Shown in pieces: positions 45,615-56,558 of a stretch of 64,000 nt of DNA. The position numbers and the translations under genes were made by a program. Numbering within the stretch: position 1 is the first letter of the stretch; every line of letters starts with the position of its first letter. A model generated the notes under the pieces. The model made no database searches. It was given only the letters and a program-made list of their open reading frames with translations, and was not told the origin of the DNA. Location of the stretch: positions 539,545,383 to 539,609,382 of the forward strand of contig NC_064621.1 of assembly GCF_023898315.1 (NCBI RefSeq), in the 5' to 3' direction. This DNA comes from Schistocerca nitens (taxonomy: Eukaryota; Arthropoda; Insecta; Orthoptera; Acrididae).

Positions 45615-45625
45615 GAACAACAAGT

Positions 45626-45967
45626 GCCGGCTGGCGTGGCCGAGCGGCTCTAGGCGCTACAGTCTGGAACCGTGCGACCGCGACGGTTGTAGGTTCGAAT
45701 CCTGCCTCGGGTATGGACGTGTGTGATGTCCGTAGGTTAGTTAGGTTTAAGTGGTTCTAAGTTCTATGGGACTGCCGGCCGGTGTGGCCGTGCGGTTCTC
45801 GGCGCTTCAGTCTGGAACCGCGTGACCGCTACGGTCGCAGGTTCGAATCCTGCCTCGGGCATGGATGTGTGTGATGTCCTTAGGTTAGTTAGGTTTAAGT
45901 AGTTCTAAGTTCTAGGGGACTGATGACCTCAGAAGTTAAGTCCCATAGCGCTCAGAGCCATTTTTTT
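45626..45967 (+). mobile_element. Dimeric SINE-A
   Basis: The first monomer ends at ttctatgggact and the second starts at gccggccggtgtgg with no spacer. The junction is at the same position as in the dimer at 16702. An 11-bp TSD, gaacaacaagt, at 45615-45625 and 45968-45978 encloses the whole dimer, so it inserted as one unit. Confidence 0.95.
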
Positions 45968-46012
45968 GAACAACAAGTTACGGTTGTTCGAATCGGGTGA
46001 CTCATGAAAATA

Positions 46013-47398
46013 CACTCCTGGAAATTGAAATAAGAACACCGTGAATTCATTGTCCCAGATACATCACATGATCACACTGACAGAACCACAGGCACATAGA
46101 CACAGGCAACAGAGCATGCACAATGTCGGCACTAGTACAGTGTATATCCACCTTTCGCAGCAATGCAGGCTGCTATTCTCCCATGGAGACGATCGTAGAG
46201 ATGCTGGATGTAGTCCTGTGGAACGGCTTGCCATGCCATTTCCACCTGGCGCCTCAGTTGGACCAGCGTTCGTGCTGGACGTGCAGACCGCGTGAGACGA
46301 CGCTTCATCCAGTCCCAAACATGCTCAATGGGGGACAGATCCGGAGATCTTGCTGGCCAGGGTAGTTGACTTACACCTTCTAGAGCACGTTGGGTGGCAC
46401 GGGGTACATGCGGACGTGCATTGTCCTGTTGGAACAGCAAGTTCCCTTGCCGGTCTAGGAATGGTAGAACGATGGGTTCGATGACGGTTTGGATGTACCG
46501 TGCACTATTCAGTGTCCCCTCGACGATCACCAGTGGTGTACGGCCGGTGTAGGAGATCGCTCCCCACACCATGATGCCGGGTGTTGGCCCTGTGTGCCTC
46601 GGTCGTATGCAGTCCTGATTGTGGCGCTCACCTGCACGGCGCCAAACACGCATACGACCATCATTGGCACCAAGGCAGAAGCGACTCTCATCGCTGAAGA
46701 CGACACGTCTCCATTCGTCCCTCCATTCACGCCTGTCGCGACACCACTGGAGGCGGGCTGCACGATGTTGGGGCGTGAGCGGAAGACGGCCTAACGGTGT
46801 GCGGGACCGTAGCCCAGCTTCATGGAGACGGTTGCGAATGGTCCTCGCCGATACCCCAGGAGCAACAGTGTCCCTAATTTGCTGGGAAGTGGCGGTGCGG
46901 TCCCCTACGGCACTGCGTAGGATCCTACGGTCTTGGCGTGCATCCGTGCGTCGCTGCGGTCCGGTCCCAGGTCGACGGGCACGTGCACCTTCCGCCGACC
47001 ACTGGCGACAACATCGATGTACTGTGGAGACCTCACGCCCCACGTGTTGAGCAATTCGGCGGTACGTCCACCCGGCCTCCCGCATGCCCACTATACGCCC
47101 TCGCTCAAAGTCCGTCAACTACACATACAGTTCACGTACACGCTGTCGCGGCATGCTACCAGTGTTAAAGAGTGCGATGGAGCTCCGCATGCCACGGCAA
47201 ACTGGCTGACACTGACGGCGGCGGTGCACAAATGCTGCGCAGCTAGCGCCATTCGACGGCCAACACCGCGGTTCCTGGTGTGTCCGCTGTGCCGTGCGTG
47301 TGATCATTGCTTGTACAGCCCTCTCGCAGTGTCCGGAGCAAGTATGGTGGGTCTGACACACCGGTGTCAATGTGTTCTTTTTTCCATTTCCAGGAGTG
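46013..47398 (-). mobile_element. Near-intact Tc1-like transposon, 1386 bp
   Basis: The ends are inverted repeats beginning CACTCCTGGAAAT. TA is at 46011-46012 and 47399-47400. One long transposase frame (46132-47154) is read on the minus strand, broken only by one stop near the N-terminus. No insertion interrupts it. It is the best-preserved DNA transposon in the window. Confidence 0.95.
46132..47154 (-). pseudogene. Tc1-like transposase with a single N-terminal stop
   Basis: ATG at 47152-47154 opens M-P-R-Q-R-V-R-E-L-Y-V, then TAG (47119-47121), then L-T-D-F-E-R-G-R-I-V. The next 328 codons are open to 46132. The helix-turn-helix part ends near residue 100 of that frame. The catalytic triad is F-S-D-E-S-R (Asp 143), Q-Q-D-N-A-R-P-H (Asp 232) and P-D-L-S-P-I-E-H-V-W (Glu 265). 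That leaves 32 residues between the second Asp and the Glu, two fewer than in the 30158 and 56641 copies. The conserved W-S-A and V-W-G-A-I core is intact. Consensus relatives usually have Gln (CAG/CAA) at the stop position; that is inference. Confidence 0.9.
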
Positions 47399-47590
47399 TA
47401 ACTACATGGTACTTACATCTACGGCCTTTTTGCCTTCTGCAGATAGCATTTCCAACAGGATTGGACGTATTCTGTGGAAAGACTGCGAGAAATGTGTGTT
47501 TTGACCATCATCTAAATTAAGGGCCTTTGATGGTTGCGGGTTGATAGTTCTAATTACGGAGACTGACGACATTAGTGCAGACACCCCCAT

Positions 47591-47880
47591 AAGTAATACG
47601 GGCGTTCAATAAGTAACGCAGCATATTTTTCCTCGGCCATTTTCGGTTGAAAAAATGCGAAATTTGTTGTGAGGCATCGTAGAATATTTCCGTTTCAGTC
47701 CCTACATGTTCATGAAGTTGCTATTGGTGCCGGCGCTATACACGTAGCCTTCAAAACGGCATCTTAACGGAGTTGCGTGTTACAGTACTGTGGCGTGTGG
47801 ATTTGATGTGTAGCAGCACTGAGGACAAGTACTTACATAGCAACAAAAAATTAATTACGTAACTTTACTTTGTCTTTCTG
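47591..47880 (+). mobile_element. 5' end fragment of a mariner-like transposon
   Basis: The stretch starts gggcgttcaataagtaacgc. I recognise this as the terminal sequence of a mariner-like family, followed by its leader (ttcctcggccattttcgg, cattttcggttgaaaaaatg). The start-codon region is damaged and no transposase follows. Confidence 0.5.
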
Positions 47881-47923
47881 ATAATTAAAACCGTGACTAC
47901 CTATCGTAGTCCGTTCTCTTTCT

Positions 47924-48125
47924 GCCGGCCCTGTTGGCCGAGCGGTGCTAGGCGCTACAGTCTGGAACAGCGCGACCGCTACGGTCGCAGGTTCGAATCC
48001 TGCCTCGGGCATGGATGTGTGTGCTGTCCTTAGATTAGTTAGGTTTAAGTAGTTCTAAGTTCTAGGGGACTGATGACCTCAGATGTTAAGTCCCATAGTG
48101 CTCAGAGCCATTTGAACCATTTGAA
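47924..48125 (+). mobile_element. SINE-A
   Basis: Full length; 13-bp TSD with one mismatch, ccgttctctttct / ccgtactctttct, at 47911-47923 and 48126-48138. Confidence 0.95.
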
Positions 48126-48138
48126 CCGTACTCTTTCT

Positions 48139-48818
48139 CCTCCTCGTGAACATTTGAAAAGCCTCGTTAAGTTCATGACGTCGTTAGGTCACTTTTCCGT
48201 CACTCATTATTGTAGGACCATATCTGTCGCACGACAGCCGATGGATCGACTGAGCATCTCGTCGTTTAGAAATCTCACCACTGATGGATGCAACTGGCGG
48301 CATTTATTATTACTGAGCCCATTTTACCTCACTGTCTTGCAAAGGTAGACAACAGAGAACTGACGGGAATATGACCCTCGACAGCCCCTGTTAACAGTGA
48401 CTACATTTGCGAACTCTAAAGTTTTTCCAGTCACTTTTTCTGCCAGAGCGACCCTAATTTTGGACCGCATTTCGCCTTCAGTCGACAGTGGAAGTGTTCC
48501 TGCACTCTCTGCGGCACCGTCAGGTACAGCCAGAGGACTCTTGCGAAACTTTCACACTTTTGCAGTTGTAAATAAAAACCGTATTCGGAATAAATGTAGT
48601 CGTTGGAATAAGGGTAGTTATGCGAATGGAAAGCAGACACCTTTAAAAAATGAACCGAATGACGTGAAACAATAATCATGAATTTACGAGACATTCTTGT
48701 ATATACATTTCCAGGCACATAATTTTGAACAAAATGCCTTACATAGCATTACAATTACCGGTGTAAATGATGTTTGAGGTAAGAATGCAGTCTCCCTGTA
48801 ATTTTTGTTTTTCGTTTT
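48139..48818. other. No recognised feature
   Basis: The frames at 48397-48675 and 48431-48718 overlap on opposite strands. No domain or repeat family was recognised. Confidence 0.4.
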
Positions 48819-48830
48819 CTTTAACAGATA

Positions 48831-49031
48831 GCCGGCCGGAGTGGCCGAGCGGTTCTAGGGGCTACAGTCTGGAACCGCGCGACCGCTACGGTCGCAGGTT
48901 CGAATCCTGCCTCGGGCATGGATGTGTGGTGTCCTTAGGTTAGTTAGGTTTGAGTACTTCTAAGTTCTAGGGGACTGATAACCACAGCAGTTAAGTCCCA
49001 TAGTGCTGAGAGCCATTTGAACCATTTTTCC
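48831..49031 (+). mobile_element. SINE-A
   Basis: Full length; 12-bp TSD, ctttaacagata, at 48819-48830 and 49032-49043. Confidence 0.95.
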
Positions 49032-49466
49032 CTTTAACAGATACAAAAATGTTAACTGATTAAGCTATTCCTGATAATGCTACGTACAGTCGTCCGGGAG
49101 TAGGATTTGGTAAATACAAATCTGCTCTTTGAAGCCTTTTCTCCCTGAGACTTGTTTGTAGTGATCACAAATGCAATTTCAATAAGTAACTGTCTTCGTG
49201 TCACTCGAAAAGGCATGCTTGGATCAAATGCTGTTAAGTTCATCTGTGGCATTACAGCAGCTTTCCCGATATCAATTGTAAAGAGGGGACACGTGCGAAA
49301 TTTTCAAGCTTATACCGTTGTAAATAGTGGCCGTATTTGGAATAAGTGTAGTTGTTAGGATAAGGGCAGTTGGCGACAGTGACAAATATGTTTGTCGTTT
49401 CGCAAAGTATATTTGTTTAGAAAAGTCAGCTTGTTCGACGGCCAGAGAGAGTGGATTACCGCAGTG

Positions 49467-50945
49467 CACACATAAAAAAAATTTGCATCACCCCGGTTCC
49501 CAGAACTTCTGAAGATAAACTTTGCCTGTGGATATTGTATCACAGACACAGTCCCCTTAACTGTTCAGAGATGTCACTAAACCCGCCCAAAGATGTAAAC
49601 AACCATGCATGAGCAGCACCTATTAGACGGAGGGGGTCCGACAGCCGATCAGTTCCAGTCATTCCACCAGGAAGGAGGTACACGTTTCGTGTTGTCTGTA
49701 GTTCAACCATGCCTAGACGGTCAATACCGCGGTTGGATCGCGTCCGTATTGTTACTTTGTGCCTGGAAGGGCTCTGAACAGGGGAAGTGCCTAGGCGTCT
49801 CGGAGTGAACCAAAGCGATGTTGTTCAGACACCGAGGAGATACAGAGAGACAGGATCTCAGGCCTCCCAAGGGCTACTACTGCAATGGATGACCGCTACC
49901 TACGTATTATGTCTCGGAGGAAACCTGATAGCAACGCCACCATGTTGAATAATACTTTTGTGCAGCCACAGGATGTTGTGTTACGACTCAAACTGTGCGC
50001 AATAGGCTGCATGATGCGCAACTTCACTCCCGACGTCCATGGCGAGGTCCATCTTTGCAACCACGACACCATGCAGCGCGGTACAGATGGGGCCAACAAC
50101 ATGCCGAATGGACCGCTCAGGACTGGCATCACGTTCTCTTCACCGATAAGTGTCGCATATGCCTACAACCAGACAATCGTCCGAGACGTGTTTGAGGCAA
50201 CCCGGTCAGGCTGAACGCCTTAGACACACTGTCCAGCGAGTGCAAAAAGGTGGATGTTCCCTGCTGTTTTGGGGTGGCATTATGTAGGGCAGACGTACGC
50301 CGCTGGTGGTCATGGAAGGCGCCGTAACGGCTGTACAATACGTGAATGCCATCCTCCGACCAATAGTGCAACATATCGACAGCATATTGGCGAGGCGTTC
50401 GTCTTCATGGACGACAATTCGCGCTCCCATAGTGCTCATCTTGCGAATGACTTCCTTCAGGATAACGTCATCTCTCGACTAGAGTGGCCAGCATGTACTC
50501 CAGACATTAACCCTATCGAACATTCCTGAGATAGATTGAAAAGGGCTGTTTATGGACGACGTGACCCACCAACCACTCTGAGGGATCTACGCCGAATCGC
50601 CGTTGAGGAGTGGGACAATCTGTACCAACATGCCTTTTGGATAGTATGCCACGACGAATACAGGCATGCATTATTGCAAGGGGACGTGCTACTGGGTGTT
50701 AGAGGTACCGGTGTGTGCGGCAGTCTGGACCACCACCTCTGAAGGTTTCGCTGTATGTGGTACAACATGCAATGTGTGGTTTTAATAAGCAATAAAAAGG
50801 GCGGAAATGGTGCTTATGGTTGTACAACATGCAATGTGTGGTTTTCATGAGCAGTGGTGTTTATGTTGGTATCTATTCCAATTTTCTGTACAGGTTCCGG
50901 AGCTCTCGGAACAGGGGTGATTCAAACCTTTTTTTGATGTGTGTA
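49467..50945 (+). mobile_element. Decayed Tc1-like transposon, other family
   Basis: The ends pair as cacataaaaaaaatttgcatc (left) and, reverse-complemented, cacatcaaaaaaaggtttg (right), with a shared inner part (caccccggttccca). The transposase (about 49709-50742) is full of stops and shifts. Confidence 0.8.
49709..50742 (+). pseudogene. Tc1-like transposase, heavily decayed
   Basis: ATG at 49709 opens M-P-R-R-S-I-P-R-L-D-R-V-R-I-V. After several frameshifts, F-M-D-D-N-S-R-S-H (second Asp) and P-D-I-N-P-I-E-H (Glu, DD34E) are read in the frame at about 50400-50525. It ends close to a stop at about 50742. The first catalytic Asp region is not readable in frame. Confidence 0.75.
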
Positions 50946-51317
50946 TGATAATGCTGCATGTAAATTATCCAGTTAATAAGTATCTTGCAACAAATAAAAT
51001 GGTATTTGTAATAAGTTAATATGAAAAGTCAGTGTCTTATTCGTGATTAATAAGCTAGCTTCGTAAAATATAGGTATGAAGCTCGGCATCCCTGATGCGC
51101 TTTTGCCTATGATAGTTAAAAATCTCTTTTATGTTGAAATTTTCCACAAACAGTGTGTTTTAGCGCAAGATCGGTATGCAGTATCAGAAGCCGGTCAAAA
51201 GACCTTTCTAACGGTACCGCTTTCATCCCTGTACGATTAGTTTATGTTTAGAAAAAAGATGTTGACTTGGGAAATAACATAACTGAGTTTTGCGAGCAAT
51301 TTCAGTGTTTATTAACA

Positions 51318-51522
51318 AAAAAAAATGGGTCAAATGGCTCTGAGCACTATGGGACTCAACTGCTGAGGTCATTAGTCCCCTAGAACTTAGAACTAGTTAA
51401 ACCTAACTAACCTAAGGACATCACAAACATCCATGCCCGAGGCAGGATTCGAACCTGCGACCTTAGCGGTTCTGCGGTTCCAGACTGCAGCGCCTTTAAC
51501 CGCACGGCCACTTCGGCCGGCC
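51318..51522 (-). mobile_element. SINE-A2
   Basis: The head has ggttaaaggcgctgcag; an 11-bp TSD, gtttattaaca, is at 51307-51317 and 51523-51533. Confidence 0.95.
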
Positions 51523-51892
51523 GTTTATTAACATTTATACTGACCGGCCCTGCTGTCATCCCCTGTAGTTAGCAGAAACGCGAAAGCGAACGGACTGAAG
51601 GGAACTTTTTCGAACTAGTGGTGAAAAGAAAATTTCGCTTCAAGAACAAGTAGTAACTTACAGTTTCAGTATCTGATGGATTTTCGTCTGCTCTTAACAG
51701 TTTCGCTGTTTCGCTCAGCACCATGGAGATAAGCAGTCACGTTTTTTGAAATGCTGCAGTACCTTTACTGGTAATTTCGTAACACGGTAATTTTTCAGCT
51801 TTTTAAAACCGTGAAGCGAAGCGTGGCAAATGGTTCTCACGAGTGACATGAGGCATGTCTCTTCACTGACAGCTAGTGTTTAAGATAGTAAG

Positions 51893-52235
51893 GAAGACCA
51901 GCGTTTAACGTCCCGTCGATAATGAGGTCAGGGGCCGGTCTCGGTGGCCGTGCGGTTCTAGGCGCTGCAGTCCGGAACCGCGGGACTGCTACGGTCGCAG
52001 GTTCGAATCCTGCCTCGGGCATGGATGTGTGTGATGTCCTTAGGTTAGTTAGGCTTAAGTAGTTCTAAGTTCTAGGGGGCTGACGTCCTAAGATGTTAAG
52101 TCCCATAGTGCTCAGAGCCATTTGAATTTGACAATGAGGTCATTAGAGACGGAGCACAAGGTCTTAGTGGGAAAGGATGGGGATGGAAACCTGCTGTGTT
52201 TTCCTCCCAAATACGAGTCCAGTGTGTTACCAGCG
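51893..52235 (-). mobile_element. SINE-C, split by SINE-A
   Basis: The left part is 51893-51930 (accagcgtttaacgtcccg, aatgaggtca). It resumes at about 52129 (acaatgaggtcattagagac) and runs to gagtccagtgtgttacc. SINE-A 51931-52128 sits between the duplicated aatgaggtca. The tRNA head half is largely lost where the SINE-G begins. Confidence 0.8.
51931..52128 (+). mobile_element. SINE-A nested in SINE-C
   Basis: A full-length SINE-A with the TSD tcgataatgaggtca / ttgacaatgaggtca, which lies in SINE-C sequence. Confidence 0.9.
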
Positions 52236-52249
52236 CGGACGATGTAGTG

Positions 52250-52447
52250 GCTCTGAGCACTATGGGACTTAACATCTATGGTCATCAGTCCCCTAGAACT
52301 TAGAACTACTTAAACCTAACTAACCTAAGGACAGCACACAACACCCAGCCATCACGAGGCAGAGAAAATCCCTGACCCCGCCGGGAATCGAACCCGGGAA
52401 CCCGGGCGTGGGAAGCGAGAACGCTACCGCACGACCACGAGATGCGG
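52250..52447 (-). mobile_element. SINE-G
   Basis: The tRNA-Gly-like head (on the minus strand, cccgggttcgattcccgg) joins the SINE-A body. A 15-bp TSD, gcggacgatgtagtg, is at 52235-52249 and 52448-52462. This is the second copy of the head-swapped family. Confidence 0.95.
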
Positions 52448-52462
52448 GCGGACGATGTAGTG

Positions 52463-53269
52463 TACAGAATCTGTTTATCATAGCTGCATCGTTGTGTTTT
52501 CGCAAATTTTGGCTTGTTCTGGATCCTCGCGGTAAAAACTACAGAGGATGGTATGCAACTGAGTGTTTGAATCGACATCACAGCCAGTTCTGGCGATGAA
52601 TGCAACGATTATATTACCAAGAGAAGGTCGGTGCAGCAACAGATAGTGGGGGCTGGGAGTTCGAAGAATATCGTGCGGGTGAAACTTGAGGCCGATAACG
52701 GAAACACAGATGTTCTATGTTTACTATTTGTGTTGCATAAAGACAGCTCTGCGACCACAGCCTTCGCCAGCATCGCTCCAGTCTTCAAAGGGATGCAGAG
52801 GAACACAACACATGTCGCCGGAGGTGGAAACTAACGATATCAACACCACACGCAGTCTGGACGTTCAGGATTTTTTATCTGGAAATTATCTTGTGCAAGA
52901 CATAGTTAAAACAAGTGTAATCTCTCCGTAGGAAAATGAACGAAGAATTTTCAGGTACACAAGACAACTGTCGAAAGTGAGTTCATCGAGAGGTTCGATT
53001 ATTAGATTCCGCACCAGCTGGGGCATTGTTGCACAAAATTTTCTCGGTTGCTCAAGGCGGGTCACATGTGGGTTAAGATTCTAGTTATCAAAAATATTCA
53101 CCACCGTCTTCATCAGGAACTGACTAATCGCAGAAACTGTATTTTTATTTATTATTGACTTATTTCCCTGCCAGTTATGGGGAGGGTGGGTGGCAGCGGA
53201 ATGTTGCCGCTGTCAGTCTAAAACGTCTGTAAAATTTACAAACACGGGTTAAAAAAAAGTACATTTTTT
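52463..53269. other. No recognised feature
   Basis: The frames at 52631-52834 and 52686-52931 are short, overlap and show no domain. Confidence 0.4.
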
Positions 53270-54240
53270 TAAGTCATTACAATTGGCCACGGTACAGTGG
53301 GGGTTTTATGTAAAACATGGTATTGATAAAGACGATAGTCTTGATAAAACAGAGCACTTCTGTTTACTGGAGTTGTAGGGAATGAGCAGTAGTTGAGGAA
53401 GGTTTTTGAAGCGAAAATATTTCGGAAAGGATGAGGGATATGAGAGTTGGTAATGAAGACCCTGAACAAAGCATTTGGAAACAAAAATAAGAAAAGTAGG
53501 GGAGGTTGGCGAAGAAGAGTCCTGAGATGGAGAGGAAGGCGATTATACTGTTGGAAGGAGTGGCAGAACTGTGGACAGATGTTGTCAGGTAGGAGGTGGG
53601 TAAACATTTAGTGGGATAGGATACGGAGAGTATGGCGTCTGATGTTAGGATGGTGTCTTGCTACATGTGGCAAATGTAGGATACGCAAAAGTATCCATTA
53701 GGGGGGGGGGGGGGGAGGAGACAGGAAAAATTAATAAGTTCATACAAGATCCTAGTGAGTAAGGGAGGAGGGGATAGAGAAGTGGACAGAGAAGGCGAGT
53801 GGAAGCGGTAAAATTTTGTTGTAGCGGAAATGCATGTGACTTTGGCATCAGAGAGAAATGGTAGGTATAAGGCTTTGTAGTGTGGTGTATGGAGTTCCCA
53901 TATTCGGTCTGTTAGCAGTTTTAATCTACTGTGGACATTTTCGCTGGTTGGTTGGTAGGTGCGGTTAGCGATGTCAGCTTACGGTCCAGCGTTAGTCAGA
54001 GATATTTCAGTGTGTTAGTTAAAAGTATCGGATGGTTGTAAACGGTGAGACTGAAGTCAAAGGCCGTAAGCTGCAGGTAGTTCGTGCTACTTCTATAATT
54101 GTTGCCTGTGTTTAGAAGAGTTGATTTTGAGGAGTCGCTAGTTGCAGCAGGAGGTAAAATGGTAGTAAATGAAGTTGAAGGGGTCGTTGGGATTTCTGGA
54201 GGGTCAGGTGACGTCGGCAATTGGTGAGCTGCGAAGTGTC
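53270..54240 (-). pseudogene. Jockey/R1-like LINE fragment
   Basis: From 54240 down the minus strand reads K-Y-L-x-L-T-L-D-R-K-L-T near 54000, which is downstream of box C in Jockey-like RTs. A proline/serine/leucine-rich C-terminal part follows, in several frames. The copy is interrupted by a G-run (53701-53715). Decay is strong. Confidence 0.55.
53701..53715 (+). repeat. Poly-G tract
   Basis: A run of 15 G inside the LINE fragment; probably variable in length. Confidence 0.9.
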
Positions 54241-54389
54241 TCGGCTTCAGCCCATATAACCTGAAGGACCGGCGGACTTAGCCAAATGCCTTCTGTATGA
54301 ACTACGGGACTGTGAAGTGACGGTATAACTTACTTGAGTTTTTTGTAGTTTCGTACTCGTATTATTAAAATGTTGATTAGTGTTGTTCT

Positions 54390-54860
54390 CAGGCTGCTTT
54401 GAATGGATCTGAACCTAAGGACGAAAAGAGATGGTGTGATGAATTTTCTGAGTTTGAGCTGAACGGTTAGATTTTTCATTCACTGATAGAAGTGAACGGT
54501 GTAGGAGAACAACTGTGTTCGGAGCGAACCAAGACGTGTTAACAATAATTCTAAAGGCTTTGTTTCAAAAGATTTGGATTTGCTGGATTTGCTGTAGGTG
54601 GATTCCCGCCAGCCATGCCCTAGATCCAACATCCATGTAAAACAGCAGGATGGATCACCGTCTTCCAAACAATAATTTTGCCTTGATGGTCAAGCCAGTT
54701 AATGAGACGGATCTTTGTCTCTAATGGAGTGGTGACTTGGTTTATAGTTGGAGGCGTAACGCCACATGGAACGGGATTTGCATGATAATAAGCGTGTAAT
54801 GAGCAACGAAAAGAGTACAGTCTCCACTCCTCCCCTCGACCATCTTTTTTCCCCATATAT
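54390..54860 (-). pseudogene. LINE RT thumb/C-terminal fragment
   Basis: The minus strand has I-V-W-K-T-V-I-H-P-A-V-L-H-G-C, the counterpart of the K-x-x-x-Y-K-T-V-I-R-P-V-L-x-Y-G motif, then L-L-K-Q-S-L and the V-R-S-E region. It lies in front of the fragment at 53270-54240 but carries a later part of the ORF, so the two are separate insertions or are rearranged. Confidence 0.6.
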
Positions 54861-54863
54861 ATA

Positions 54864-56199
54864 CAGGGTTATTACAAATGATTGAAGCGATTTCACAGCT
54901 CTACAATAACTTTATTATTTGAGATATTTTCACAATGCTTTGCACACACATACAAAAACTCAAAAAGTTTTTTTAGGCATTCACAAATGTTCGATACGTG
55001 CCCCTTTAGTGATTCGGCAGACATCAAGCCGATAATCAAGTTCCTCCCACACTCGGCGCAGCATGTCCCCATCAATGAGTTCGAAAGCATCGTTGATGCG
55101 AGCTCGCAGTTCTGGCACGTTTCTTGGTAGAGGAGGTTTAAACACTGAATCTTTCACATAACCCCACAGAAAGAAATCGCATGGGGTTAAGTCGGGAGAG
55201 CGTGGAGGCCATGACATGAATTGCTGATCATGATCTCCACCACGACCGATCCATCGGTTTTCCAATCTCCTGTTTAAGAAATGCCGAACATCATGATGGA
55301 AGTGCGGTGGAGCACCATCCTGTTGAAAGATGAAGTCGGCGCTGTCGGTCTCCAGTTGTGGCATGAGCCAATTTTCCAGCATGTCCAGATACACGTGTCC
55401 TGTAACGTTTTTTTCGCAGAAGAAAAAGGGGCCGCAAACTTTAAACCGTGAGATTGCACAAAACACGTTAACTTTTGGTGAATTGCGAATTTGCTGCACG
55501 AATGCGTGAGGATTCTCTATCGCCCAGATTCGCACATTGTGTCTGTTCACCATTAAGAAAAAATGTTGCTTCATCACTGAAAACAAGTTTCGCACTGAAC
55601 GCATCCTCTTCCATGAGCTGTTGCAACCGCGCCGAAAATTCAAAGCGTTTGACTTTGTCATCGGGTGTCAGGGCTTGTAGCAATTGTAAACGGTAAGGCT
55701 TCTGCTTTAGCCTTTTCCGTAAGATTTTCCAAACCGTCGGCTGTGGTACGTTTAGCTCCCTGCTTGCTTTATTCGTCGACTTCCGCGGGCTACGCGTGAA
55801 ACTTGCCCACACGCGTTCAACCGTTTCTTCGCTCACTGCAGGTCGACCCGTTGATTTCCCCTTTCAGAGGCATCCAGAAGCTTTAAACTGCGCATACCAT
55901 CGCCGTATGGAGTTAGCAGTTGGTGGATCTTTGTTGAACTTCGTCCTGAAGTGTCGTTGCACTGTTATGACTGACTGATGTGAGTGCATTTCAAGCACGA
56001 CATACGCTTTCTCGGCTCCTGTCGCCATTTTGTCTCACTGCGCTCTCGAGCGCTCTGGCGGCAGAAACTTGAAGTGCGGTTTCAGCCGAACAAAACTTTA
56101 TGAGTTTTTCTACGGATCTGTAGTGTGTCGTGACCATATGTCAATGAATGGAGCTACAGTGAATTTATGAAATCGCTTCAATCATTAGTAATAGCCTTG
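54864..56199 (-). mobile_element. Mariner-like transposon with wide catalytic spacing, 1336 bp
   Basis: TIRs of about 35 bp: CAGGGTTATTACAAATG at the left and, reverse-complemented, CAAGGCTATTACTAATG at the right, followed in both by ATTGAAGCGATTTCA. TA is at 54862-54863 and 56200-56201. The transposase (54981-56028) is on the minus strand. Confidence 0.95.
54981..56028 (-). pseudogene. Mariner-like transposase (DUF4817-type N-terminus), one stop and one frameshift
   Basis: ATG at 56026-56028 opens M-A-T-G-A-E-K-A-Y-V-V-L-E-M-H, the helix-turn-helix N-terminus I associate with DUF4817. A TGA (55864-55866) interrupts G-C-L-x-K-G-K-S-T-G-R-P. A frameshift near 55550 breaks the F-F-L-N-G-E region. 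F-S-D-E-A-T (first Asp), F-Q-Q-D-G-A-P-P-H (second Asp) and S-P-D-L-T-P-C-D-F-F (third Asp) are readable. Forty-six residues separate the second and third Asp, against 34 in classical mariner. The end is at 54981. Confidence 0.9.
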
Positions 56200-56558
56200 T
56201 ATTGAAAGGTCTTTCAACCTGGTGCTGGCACTGGTACGTTTGAACAGTGCTTGACGGACTTGGTGCCGTTCTGGTACGTTAGCTACTGAACAGTCTCACG
56301 CCGTAGTGCTTCCGCAGTGATAGCCAATGCCACAACTGTTGCGCGCTTTTATCTGCTGGTAGAGCGGCACTCAGCATACAGTAAATCTTGACGTCAGCTC
56401 TCGCGGAAACTCACTGGCACCCAACTTCCGGGCGCCACAGCGGACTTCATATCTGCCCGGCGCAGTCGGTCAATGACCGTGTCCTGTTCCGAAATACCAC
56501 CCTACTCACTACTTAAACGTGTACAGGGCTTCGAAACTATCATTCCTTAGTACAGCTA

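Noticed and set aside
46489..47520. Plus-strand frames over the Tc1 at 46013-47398
   Set aside because: All but the last part are antisense to the transposase; no independent coding signal.
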